DNA of 64,000 bases. Origin: Paragordius varius. Lineage: Eukaryota > Nematomorpha. Location: the NCBI GenBank assembly GCA_964247055.1, contig OZ176052.1, forward strand, positions 10,726,001 through 10,790,000, written 5' to 3'. The translations under genes were made by a program, and so were the position numbers. Shown in pieces: positions 1 through 11,959 of the stretch (the stretch's first letter is position 1; the number at the start of each line of letters is the position of its first letter). Under the pieces are notes generated by a model. The model worked only from the letters and a program-made list of their open reading frames with translations. It made no database searches and was not told the origin of the DNA.

Positions 1-3000
1 TGTGAAGAACTCATAAAAACTCATGGATCATCCTATAAAATTTCAAAGAAGGATTCTACAACAATACCAATTAATAAGGAAAATTCCCCTAATTTAACAC
101 TACAAACCTTATTAGATAATTTGGAAGATAGTAAGGATGAACTGAGTGAAGTCATTGAACAATGCTTTTTTTGCATGTATGAAATAACGCACAAGAAATG
201 GAGAAATACCAAACATTTGGTGGAACATAAATCGCCTTTGGTAAGAATGTACTTTTACTTTTAAACTAAAAAAAAAGTTTTACTTGTTTTTTGCGGTTAT
301 ATTTTATGGAAAATACCTGACCTATAGTATTTTTCAACTTTTTACATTTATAATTAATATTTAAAGAATTTTACTAATATTTATATTTTTGATATAAATG
401 TTGTCAAATTTGCTTTTTTATATCGTGTTTTTGTGGTTTTATGTCTAATAATTCGGTTTTTTAATATTTTTCTTTACATAATCAATCTTTGCCTAAATAT
501 CAAAAAAAATTGTTTGGACTATGTATTCACAATTAATTTTTTATCTTTTATTTAATAAAATGTATAAAGAGAACAAAAATGGGTTAATTTACATTGGATT
601 TCATATTATTGCGTTCTTTGTCAATTAAAAAATATATTTACATATAGATTGAATTTACGTTGGATCAAGGTTGGTTACTGTTCAATTTTCTTAAACCCGT
701 TCAACTTCCAAAATTTGATTCCAAAACGCTGACAATCAATACAGAAATCAAAGATATATTCGAATTTATGCTAACAACCTATTATAATAAAAATAGGATA
801 AAACCAGATAATACTATCATTGCAAATGAATATAATACATTAGTGCATTACTTATCGCATGGCAGTTTATTTAATGGTATTTATTTTTTCTCAGATTTTA
901 GTTGCGCATTTCATTTCAAGAGCAATTTATAAACTTTTAAGACTAATTTTCTTATCAAATCTGTTTAATATGTTTTTTGATAATAACATTTTAGATCAAG
1001 AAAATATAATACCCAATTCGCAATCTATGACTGGGAATTTACCCTTTTTCAATATGTTTCAAAGCCATTTTATTCAACGACTCTTGCCTGTCATTAAACA
1101 TGTAATACATTTCATCCTTTATGGTACGCACATTTGTGAAAACAATGTGGAATGCCTTAAATTAATCAATAATAATGATGAAAATGAGAGAAATGTTAAT
1201 TCTAATTCATCCCTTATATCATCAAAAACACCGAATTTGCCGTCAAAACAAATTAATGAATATCAAGCTCATTCTTGGCTGTCTAAACATTTGGAATTCG
1301 ATAAAAGCCCAAAAAATTATATTGAACAAGAAACCAATGGTCAAAATATCAATAATCATGAATCATTAACGACGTTTGACACCATGGTTTTAAGGGAAAT
1401 ATTTTACCTATTGGCCGATTATTACTTTAAAAATATGTATACGACTAAAGCTTTGCGTTATTACATTGCAGATTTAGCATATAATACGGTGTTAGATGAT
1501 TTGGAAAAAGATAACACCAACACTATTATACCACAAAGATCTGTTAATTATTATTGTTTCCAAAGATCGGATACATGGGCCGGTATTGCATTAGTGAGGA
1601 GTAGCTCGTTTGAACAAACTCTCAGAACGGTATATATATATATATATATATATACATACACCATTTACAGTCATATTCACTCTTAAACAATTCGAATTCA
1701 CCCTTAAATAAATTATGCGTTTTTTAAGATTAAAGTAACCTATATTTTTATATTTTTAATAAGCTATGCTATAAGAATATATTGAGTTATATTAGCCCGA
1801 AAAGATATAATTTATTTTTAGGGTGAATTTGAATTGTTCAGGTGTGAATTTGAATTGTAAATGGTATATACTGCTTATAGTTTAGGGTTTATATATACCT
1901 TAGACCCCCCAGTATAACACCCCTCATCATGAGCTAATAAACTAATAGCTCATGCTGATTGATCACATGCGTATTTCCGAATTATAGACACAGTTTTTAT
2001 GTTAGAATCGTTTCAAGTTGATTATACCTTCCAACAAACCTAACATATTTTTTTAACAGTTATTTTCGAAAATTTAATTTAAATTTTTACAATAATAATA
2101 AAAAAGAGTCATAATGCGAATTGAAGCCATATCCATAATCGGAAACTCTGTTAGAGGGTCCACTCTATATAACTCTGTAAGCATTTTATTCTGTCTGTAA
2201 ATTAGGTCTCCATTCTTTATTAGGTTAACATTGATTTTGCTCAATTTCCCGCTAACGTACATTATCAAGGTATGTTGGCCTGTTTTGATCAGGCACTCCA
2301 ATATTCATCATTACCCGATAATAATCATGAAACAATCAATGATGTTATAGACCTTACCTCTTCAAATAATAAAAATAATTCTCCTACTAAAAAATGTAAC
2401 GTAACTACGGCTGCTTTAACATCGTTATGGGTTGAAAAGGGGGCCCTAGCCCATATGTTACATTCAACAGCATCGCGCAAACTTCAAAGAGTATAACAAA
2501 ACTTTTTTATATATTTTAATGTTAAAATTATTTTAAATTGATTTTTTTTATAATATTTGGGCGGACTTAATGAATATTTTAGGGGTGATTTATTTAGGAA
2601 AGGATATTTCTTTTGGTGTTTTTTATCTCAGATTAAATAAGGTTTTCTACTATTGAAATAAATATTAAAACATTGCAATTTTAATAAAAAAATCCATTTT
2701 TAATTTATTTACCCAAACTTACGAGGTTGGTTATGATTAAAGAAACATTTATTTATATTCACATATCCGATATTTTATTGTGTCTTTTAGGCGTTTCTTT
2801 ACAATATATCAATGGAAGAAACAATTGAATTGCGCAAGTTTATGTGGAACATGTTATCAATAGCTAAAGAATGTTACGTGTCCGCTTCGAAGTCCTCTGG
2901 TATTAAAACAAGATTGCCTTAAAAGCTAAAATTTTTATTTTATTTTTGGGTTTTTTTTAGCGTTGTAAACAAATTAAAAGATACGATAAAAATGGAAATT

Positions 3001-6000
3001 ATACTGACAAATTTTAAACTACTAAAAGACAATTATTTTTTTTATGGTTTTTCTTATATCGTTTAATGTTGCAAAATATAAAATAGAGATAAGTATTGTT
3101 GTCCTATAAAAAAATATTTTAGTTTTTACCTTTTGCATATATAATTTAATTTTCTGAATATGTTAATATAAATGGATAGAATATGATCCAGAAAAATGGT
3201 TATACTTTTACATGTTGGGAAAGATTGAAGAAAAATTTTTGCTCAAACAAATTCTCGGCTCTAATATAACCAACAAGGCCCAAATATTTATGATTAAGGG
3301 TATCCATATGGTTACTGACAATTATTTTCGATCAATGGAACATTTAGATACGGAAATTACAAATTACCCTAGAAAAATAAATTTTAACAATCCACCTAAT
3401 TATGCGTTGGAAGCCGTTGAAGTAATATGTGTTTTTCTACTTATAAAAATATAAGGTTTGAAATATGTGAATAGGCTCAAAAAGTTAAAGACTGTTTATA
3501 GTTTATAATCAATCCTTTATAAATTTTATAAAGACAATTACGGCGTTAAACACTCCGGGGTTTCTAAAATTATAGATTTGAGGGTCTTTAAGCTTCATAT
3601 TAAACAATCATATAGGATTTAGAATAAACATAAGGATATATATAACAATATGATTAACTTCATCAAACTAAATGATTTGCTTTACTATTTTGATTGCGAG
3701 TACGTATATTTTACGCTTATTTGTTAAATTTTACTGAGCATATAATTTTTTTTATTTACACCCATAGGTTTGGTATAGGATCCATGCATTTATCCTAAAA
3801 GTGTCTTACCTCATACAATCAAACTGTTTAGATGGGAATTCAAATAACACAATTTTAAAACTGTTGGATGGATTGTTAGATCGTGCCTGGTCTCTACCCT
3901 TTGCTACATCAATACATAAATTAACCTCCTTATCTGATGATACGACAAAAAAATATTTAGGTTTTTTTTCATTTATATCTTTTCTCGTTTGTTAAAGGGA
4001 TTTTTTATTGAAAGAACGGGGGAACCGTTTTTGAATGTAATTCATATTTTTGTTTTTGGTTGCGGTTTCAAAAGATTTTTAAGCGTAATAAAATGGATTC
4101 CATAATTTATTTTGAGTTTTTTGAAAATTAACGGCCAGCCTGATTACGTTCAACACTCAAACAGTAAAAATTAGACAAAATGTATTTATAAAGAGAACCA
4201 TACTTTTTAAAGCTTTAGTTTTCATAACTAAACTTGTGAATACCATTTTGAATCTATAATTAAGTGTGTTAACAATTTAAATATATAATCTCCATTTTAC
4301 AATGCAAAATTATTTTCAAAAAAATTGTCTTTTAACTTTTACATTTGTCTGTCTAATTTCAATTTTTACTGAACTAACTCTTTATTATATGAAAGTTTCT
4401 CTGTATTTAAAATATATTTATGTCAAATAAAATAGGACACATTATTGTAAAATTAGTTAACCAATGATTAAAAAATATTTTAGATCTGTTTTTAACTGCT
4501 TTTACGGTTTTAAAAATGTAACTATTTTATACATTAAATATTATTTTTGTTTGATAATACGTAGCAAAATTAAAAAAAATAAAAATACAAAATTTTTTTA
4601 TAAGTCCCATATTTTTTAATCCTTAATTTTTTCTATATTACCTATATGGTTAAAACATAAAATTAAATTTCGTTTCGTAACCTAATTATATGTATAAAAT
4701 ATCAGTGTTTGAAATATTTTCTCTATAAAATAATTATTTATGTTTTCTTACCGTATTATCGAATAACAAAAATCAATTTTTATGCTTTGCTTAATAATTT
4801 TTTAATAGTTGAACCGACTCTTGAAATTATCTGGAATAAATGTGTCCGTGGTTTAGTTGCTTGTCTCCACAAATGTCCTCAACACTATAAATCAATCAAA
4901 CAAATGGCCATTTTTTATTGCAAAATAGCCATCGTCAAGGCAACTAGCAAGGACACTATTTACCAGGTTTTTTGATACAAAATAATTTTAAAAAGTTTTT
5001 GTTTTTTAAATTAAAAAATTACTTAAAAATTATTTTTATATGGAAATTAAAATTAAATATTTGATTTGTCATTTATGGAGTGGGACTTTTTTTATAATTG
5101 AATATTATTTAAATGTATGTTCTTAGATGGCAATATTTGTGAAAAATCTATTAACATCTCCTGTAATACGCTTCTCCATACCAATTTTATTTAATGAATT
5201 AAACAGTTCCATGTCATATATACCATCTGAGTACGAATTTAATAAAGACACAATAGTCTGTCAATTAATTCAATACAAATCTAACAAAAGTGGAGATTAT
5301 TTGTATTTGTCACCGAAAACACCAGTATACACAAATTATTTCGATCCAGTCTTAAATGATACTTTTTTCTTGGGAGTAAATAAAAATGATGGGAGAAATA
5401 CATATACGCAAAATAATTTGCCATCTACACCAAATAGTTTAAATTTTATGACCAGAGACCATAGTATATTGACAAATAGCACCATAGAATTTGAAAGTCC
5501 TGGCTTGTTTGGTCCTCGAAAATGGAATGAATTTTCTACACAAACATCATTTACTGGCACATCGCTACAGAAAAAACGATTGAGGGGAGATAAAGATAAG
5601 AGTTTTAACAAACCCATTTCAGAAATAGAACAATTATACAAAATACCCTTGTTTGCTAATGTATGGCGCATTCCAATAGAGGAAGTTGAAAGACCTGGAG
5701 CTTTTAGTGGTCATGTTTTCACGCTTGTTCAAACACTTTTACAATTGGCTCAATTAACGACAGATGAAACCATACTTCAACGCATCTGTAATCAACTCAA
5801 AAAACCAGCTGATCGTGAAAAGTATTTGATGTTTTTTATACGAATAAAATTACGGATGATTTATGATATTCGTTTCTTATAGTTATTAACATATATATAG
5901 GACTAGATGTTTGAATCACCAAAGTTGGATTTTCAGTAAAGTTATTTTAGAGGTACTCTGTTCTCATAATATGTTTTTAGTTAAAATTTTTATATACAGT

Positions 6001-7198
6001 TTGTCCGATATTTATCAAATTTTTTTCGATAGTTGAGCCATCAAAAGTTATTTCAAATATTCTATATTTCTATAAATCAAAAAACATTCCTTTAATATAT
6101 TGAAACTAACATTTTTATAATGATTTGATTAATAAAGTTGATAAAAAATAAATTTCAATTAGCCATTATTTGGTAAATATAATTTTTTACGACCAAAACA
6201 TTTATAGTTAAAACTGTTTTACAATCCGTATAAATATTCAAAAAGTTCAATCTTACAAGATAAATTGTAAAAATCACACTGTGTAACATCAAGTTGATAG
6301 TATTAGTTTTGGCAAACTTGTAAATTGCTTCAAAAGTATGGAAATTATCAACGATTTGAATTTAAAGATTCATATATAGAATTAGCATTTTTAATTTGTT
6401 GGCATTGGCCCAACAATGCTCTCCTTATAGATTTTTGATATATAAGCGCTGTTTTATTCCCCTTTTAACCTTCATAAGCCATTTTAATTTTTTGATTGGT
6501 AACTTTTGCCTTTTAAAATTCATAGGATTTAATTAAAGATCCGCTACATTTATTCATATTTTTCACCTAATGTGTGGCGGCGATTTTCATGTTTGGCTAT
6601 ATATGTAGAAAAGGTATGCGCCTTCATGCTTTTCTATTTTAGCACACAATGATTTTTTGTAGATAAAAGAACCATAAGCCAGTCGTTATTTCATACTTTA
6701 GGAATCACACATAAATATTGAATGTGCCAGATTTTTTTTTCATAAAGTCTGAAGTTACTATTTATTGAAACATTTTCCACGAATTAGAAAGGAAAATAAG
6801 AATTGGCGCTGTTTCTAATACTGGTTGAAATGACCAAACAGTTTTAATGCAACATCAATTAACTAACATATTACCAAAATCTTTAAAGTGAATACCATAT
6901 ATATATTACACCTTATTAAAAATAAACACCAAATAATTTTTAAATAAAAAAAGACAGCCGACAGACGATATGTGAACATCTCTCCTCAATAGTAATCGTA
7001 TATTAGTTTCGGTTAGCCTTCTTTATCAATGCGACATTATCTGATATAAGTTTTTTATATAAAAATATCTATTTTATTAGACGTTACATTTATGAAAGTG
7101 AACGGATATATCTGTACACCTTATGCATGCAAAGTTTGGATACTCTTCGCAACATTTTACAAAAGCCATATCTTTCATCAACTACACCTGCAAACTAA
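1..7198 (+). CDS. CABIN1: Cabin1 (calcineurin-binding protein) orthologue, 3' part
   Basis: Partial at the left edge; 992 residues lie in the window. In animals Cabin1 is a nuclear TPR scaffold that binds calcineurin and MEF2 and works with the HIRA histone chaperone. Exons: 1-240, 648-876, 902-1629, 2224-2490, 2791-2899, 3180-3421, 3768-3960, 4809-4966, 5127-5821, 7081-7198; all phases join. Signature stretches recalled from the vertebrate protein are present: EQCFFCMYE, YYLLADYYFKN-like FYLLADYYFKN, DTWAGIALVRSS, ACFDQALQ, MLHSTASRKL, EKWLYFYMLGKIEEK, FNNPPNYALEAVE, CPQHYKSIKQMAIFY and WRIPIEEVERPGAFSGH. The last exon (RYIYESERIYLYTLC) matches the human segment after the final TPR block, then stops at once, so the long disordered vertebrate tail with the MEF2-binding end is absent. 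Asn-rich inserts sit between conserved blocks. Family assignment is strong; function here is inferred. Confidence 0.92.
877..901 (+). other. Probable 25-nt intron of Cabin1
   Basis: The reading frame changes between the upstream exon (frame ending ...GSLFN) and the downstream one (VAHFISRAIYKLL). Removing a 25-nt GT...AG segment with a pyrimidine-rich 3' half restores the frame, and the whole gene model then sums to exactly 993 codons. Other GT/AG choices giving 37 nt (865-901) or 46 nt (877-922) also restore the frame, so the length is not certain; a sequencing frameshift is the other alternative. Confidence 0.6.
1659..1866. mobile_element. Palindromic MITE, TACCATTTACA family (copy 1)
   Basis: It lies in a Cabin1 intron next to a (TA)n run (about 1630-1655). 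The left end reads CCATTTACA followed by two 21-bp units of the type TTCAAATTCACCCTTGAACAA; the right end carries the inverted units and closes TGTAAATGG. An inner block with TTAGCCCGAAAA-like sequence followed by TTTATTTTTAGGGTGAATT recurs in the copies near 32200, 58250 and 63030. No coding capacity was seen, so it is non-autonomous. Confidence 0.75.
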
Positions 7199-8344
7199 TA
7201 TATATTTTTTTCTTTTTTTAGTATGAGACTGTGCTACTATTTCAAAAATTTGTTTTAATGTGTAAATTATTTTGTTACCAGAAAAAAATGTTTAAAATAT
7301 TTTTTATGGTCCATATACAAAAAATATTATGGTGATGTGATAATTGTTACCTGTAGATTTATATATAGAATTGTAGTTTATTTCAAAATAAATTATTTAT
7401 ACTACGCTTGCCATTATTCTTGGAAAAAGGCGCAATATAATTTTAAGAAAGATTTGCAAAGTTTTCCCTCAACAGTTTTTTTGGTAAACGATACAGTAAC
7501 GGTCATCATATATATATTGTTTGGCACAATGAACTTTTGATATAATTAGAAACACACAAAAAAACTTTTTTTTTCAAATATTCAAAACACACATCTTTGT
7601 AGGTTATTCAAATATAAAATATAATTTGTGCCAAAAGCAATTATAATACGTAAATTAACCATTTTTTATTCCAAATTTTTCAGGTAAAATCGCTTCGGGT
7701 GATTCGGAAAACGAGTAAATGTAATTAATTTATGAAATATTGCCTCAGAATATGGATTAATGCGTATTCTCGTCTATGGGAATTTGTAAAAATTTTATTT
7801 ATTTCACTAAAGATGTTGAAATATATATATCCTGTTTAAAACGAATAAAAATTATATTTTTTTATTACCTACCTTATACATTAAATATTAGCGTACCCAC
7901 ATTTTTTTGATATAATAAAACCCAAAAATTATTGATTTATTGTTTGTTTTAATAATAAAGAAATAGTGTTTATTTATTTAACCCACCGCCGTTTTTATTT
8001 CTTTAATTATAAAAGATAATATATAAATTATGTATTTAGTTTAATGTAATATTTTTTAACGCATTCTATGAACTTTATTTTATGATAATTAATGACACAC
8101 AGACACATAACAATTTATTATTTATGTGTTATATAAACTAAGTTTAAAAGAATAATTTTTTATGTGAGATTTTTTTGGAAGCGCCCCTTTTCTCTTATCA
8201 TCACATCTTATTGTCAAATGTGATTTTTTTAAAAAAAATAGTTATATATAAAAAATTTGACGCGTTCCTATAAAAACCTTGCGTTGTCGCAAAAACTTTA
8301 TAATTGCCTTTTTTAATATTTTAAACATATATTTTTTCGCTTGA
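7199..8344. other. Intergenic, no gene seen
   Basis: AT-rich DNA between the Cabin1 stop and the PEBP start. The one short open frame here (7337-7540) has no recognisable domain. It should hold the Cabin1 3' UTR and the PEBP promoter; neither is marked by a motif I can defend. Confidence 0.6.
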
Positions 8345-9859
8345 ATGATGCAAAAATCAAACTACGTTTTTCCCAACACATTTATTTTCTGCGGATTTTT
8401 TATACTTGCAATATGTTCCTTAAACCTTTTTGATTCAGTTAATGCAGATATATCAGAATTTTCAGATATCATTGATTGTTGTTGTACCTTACCACTTAAG
8501 GTATTCTTTCAATTGATTTTCTTTTATTATTTTATTTTTTTTCATTTATTTTTTAGGTTTCGTATGATGGTGAGCCTTTGACTAAAACCCAAAATTTAAT
8601 ATTAATTCCTTCACAAGTAAATTTAGGAAATACTTTCAAAAATAAAAAAATATAATTTAATATAATCTTTCATAATTTATCATTTAGGCTTCCACTGCTC
8701 CTCAATTAACATTTAATCCTGAGTCCGATTCCCAATACACTATAATTATGATTGGTAAAATATTAACTTTTTATATACAAATAACTTACGACAAAAGAGA
8801 AAAATAATTTATTAAAGAAGATGGTTTTTTATGATTTTTATCCTATTAAAAATGTTTTCAAATCCCGCCGTGTTCAAGAGAAAAAGTTTTGATATACAAC
8901 TAAAATTTTTTAAATTATTTTAGATCCTGATGCACCAAGTCGAGATGATCCAAAATATCGTTCTTGGTTGCATTGGTTATGCGTTAATGCTCCAGGAAAT
9001 AATACACAATCTGCACAAACGGTTGCATCTTATAAGGGTCCTAGTCCACCCATGGATACAGGTTTTTGGGATTTAATTTTGTTCTAACACAAAATTGTTG
9101 AAATAATTATTCGCAGGGATATAGTTTAATAGATTTGTTATTTGTATTATATATTTTTGGTTATATTCATGAGATCTTGTTTAAATTATTAAAGGCTTTT
9201 AAATTTTATAATGTATATTTCCTTTTATAGGCTATCATCGATATATTTTCCTGGTGTACAAACAAGCTCACAATATAGATGCTTCTACGTTATCAAAGTA
9301 ATAATTTAATTTCTTGATCTTAAAAATATCTTGCTATTTGTTTTTTTAGCCAAAATTGTTTAAAATCACAAAAAGTACATATATTTATAACATAACAACA
9401 AACTGCTTATTAATTCAATAAATATCATAAATTCAATAAATCACATAAGATAAATTAGTAATGGGGTGCTTTTATAATGATTAATCATGGAAACGTAGAA
9501 ATTAAGTGAGATTTTATAATTTTGTCATTAACACATATTTAATAATAAAAAACGAGTGTCTGTAGATGTTACCTTAATGTTAATATATGATATAATCATT
9601 AACTCACAATAGGTATTACATTTATATATAGACAAAGAATACAATTTAAAAAGGTTGGTATGTCGGTCTATTTAACCAAATTATAGGAAAAAGTTCAAAT
9701 TATATTTCATTTTATAAAGTTTTTTATATTTATTCCTTACATTTTAGTTTGGAAACTGAACGAAGGTCCTTTAACATCAAAGATTTTGTTACAAAACATG
9801 AACTTGGCGATGCAAAATATTGCTTCAATTTCAAAGCGCAAAATCAAAAGAATGATTAA
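8345..9859 (+). CDS. Secreted phosphatidylethanolamine-binding protein (PEBP/RKIP family)
   Basis: Six exons (8345-8500, 8557-8616, 8688-8754, 8924-9061, 9231-9297, 9748-9859) give 199 residues, the usual PEBP size plus a leader. The first exon has a hydrophobic signal peptide (FIFCGFFILAICSL, then ...NADISEF). The ligand-pocket motifs are intact: TIIMIDPDAPSRDDPKYRSW with HWLCVNAPG (the DPDAPSR and HW signatures) and GYHRYIFLVYKQ. PEBPs bind phospholipid head groups; intracellular forms inhibit Raf or proteases, while leader-bearing forms are secreted in several invertebrates. Two in-frame ATGs abut at 8345 and 8348; either can serve. An AATAAA lies at about 9918, 60 bases after the stop. 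The protein is complete and unremarkable apart from the leader. Confidence 0.93.
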
Positions 9860-10181
9860 CACCAAAATTGAAAACAACCTATTTTCTTTTATAACAAGCA
9901 TTATTCTTACTAATCAAAAATAAATTATTTTTATACTTTTTATGTGTAATGCTTTCATAAATAAATGTTTAACTAAATCGTCAAGGATATGCGTTTATAA
10001 AAAACTAGGGATGATGGCCTTATAAATTATAAATGCATTAACGAGTTTAAAATTGTGGAGAAAAAATACAGAGTTCAATTAACTGTGTAACAACCACTGA
10101 AATGAAAAATCTCATCCAACACACATGTAAATTGAATACCCTTTTAGCCAATTAAAATACAGAAATGACCAATATAGCTCT

Positions 10182-10751
10182 CTCACACACTCATTTTAGT
10201 CCTTCGATTCAAATTGGGGTAGTTATATACCCCAGGCCTGTTAAAAATCGAATTCTTTAAAAAGTATGGAAGGAATCAAAACCATGGCAAAATTTTGCAC
10301 TTTTATAATATTAATAAACCGAAATATAAAAAAATTTAATTCAAAGATACTTGATATTACTTATTTTAGGTTAAAACCAAAAGGTAAAAATTTCGTCACG
10401 TGACATGTGTCAAATTGTAAAATTAAAAAATAATTCAAAATAAACCGCTTTTTTTTATTCTATCAATGTTAAAGGTAATTTATATAAAAAATTAGCTTTA
10501 GTTTTACCCTTAAAATTATATGAAGACGATATTTTGCAGAAATTTTGTAAAATAAAAATGGCGTCGAAGTAGTTTGAGATGGATTTTTTTTTCAAAACAA
10601 AATTTTATCAAGCTATTTTGGCATATTTATAGAATTCTTATCAGAATAGAAGCATAAATTTAAATTGAGACCGTTTTCTTCAATAGTTTTTTAAAAATAT
10701 TAATTTAAATTTAGTCTGGGGTATTTAGATACCCCAATTTGAATCGAAGTG
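10182..10751 (+). mobile_element. TTAA-flanked MITE (copy A)
   Basis: About 570 bp without coding capacity. The right end ...TTGAATCGAAGTG is followed by TTAA; inside are CCTTCGATTCAAATTGGGG, CCCCAGGCCTGTT and AAAATGGCGTCGA blocks shared with the copies at 20.6, 29.5 and 48.3 kb. The left terminal bases are altered relative to the other copies, so the start is approximate. TTAA targeting suggests mobilisation by a piggyBac-like transposase. Confidence 0.8.
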
Positions 10752-11569
10752 TTAAACGAGCAAGTCAATACAAGTGGTATTCCAAATACAGGTTTTTCAT
10801 TAAATTTTAGAACTAATATACAATAATGATTCAAATATACCAGGCCCAGTATACGATACTACAAAATAAATTTTATTAACGAAGACTCTGCAGAAAATGT
10901 TATTGACAAAGAAATGGACAATATACAATAAATAAATATCAATTTATTGGATATATTAGTTAAAAATTATATGTATTAAATTAAATAGAATATAAAACTT
11001 TAGGAATATAGAATTAAAATATATTGCTAAGAGCCAAAGAGTATTAAAAATATTAAAAATCGAAAAGGGCTAATGTATGGTGTGTGGGTATATCCCGGTG
11101 GCTTTCATAAGCCCTGCAAAAATCCCTCAAGCAATCCCATAATCATGCCAGGTACGGCAAAGGTACACAATAATGAGGTGATTAAAGCCCGGTAGGAGAG
11201 AGGTTCAATATAAAGTAGTAACTTCAGCAAAATCTAAAATTGACATGTTAAATTAACCAATTCACAGAATAGAGTTAGACAGATTTGACCATGTTATCGG
11301 ATAAGAAGATTGGATAAGTTCAAATGATTGCAGTTTATAAAATTATAATGGTAGAATCCAAATTAAAGTGGCTGCCAAACATCCATCTGAAATTCAAAAA
11401 AAATGCAGCCAATCATATTAAAGATAAAAATATCCACTTGTATAAGTAAGAATTTTTTGTAAGAATCAACCGGAGAAGTAGTAGAAAAAACAAAATTTAA
11501 CAAAATAAATATAGCCCTGAAAGCCGAAGGTTTAAACCATAACATGCCTCTTTTAGTATTTTTTTAATA

Positions 11570-11924
11570 TAAATTTATACGTGTTTAAAATTAACTTTAA
11601 AAAAAGACTAAATTTTGACGTTTATATCCGTACTATTTTTTTCTCCCTGAAATTTAAATGACATATTTATATTTAAAAGATAGAGTTTAAAACGCTTTAT
11701 TAAATGATATTAATTTTATAGTAACTATTTATTATAAAATTATATATAATTTTCTCTCGATTTTCTCTTGTTTTCGAAAAATTGAAAAACCTATAATATC
11801 TCAAAATGATTGGGGAAATCAAAATTTTTTTCAGATTCAGTTTTATTAGAACACTAGAATTAGTCATAATTTAAAATTTTGAGTGGTGGTGCTCAAAAAT
11901 GTCCAAATTTGTCGACTAGTGTTA
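11570..11924. mobile_element. CACTA-like DNA transposon terminus (fragment)
   Basis: The right end, read outward-in on the minus strand, is CACTAGTCGACAAATTTGG. This resembles the CACTGGACAACAAATTTT termini of the element at 55048-56120. Some inner sequence also resembles that element. No matching left end was found, and the LINE begins just to the right. The left limit is a guess. Confidence 0.4.
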
Positions 11925-11959
11925 TATAAAATAATGATTTAATTATGACAAAATGGATT

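Noticed and set aside
877-894. An 18-nt GT...AG intron in Cabin1
   Set aside because: Splice-like ends are present, but 18 nt does not correct the frame; 25 nt does.
1630-1656. (TA)n run as a regulatory element
   Set aside because: Simple repeat beside a MITE insertion inside an intron; similar runs occur at about 40204-40230 and 45647-45676 without shared context.
5336-5671. Minus-strand open frame of 111 codons
   Set aside because: Antisense shadow of the well-supported Cabin1 exon 5127-5821.
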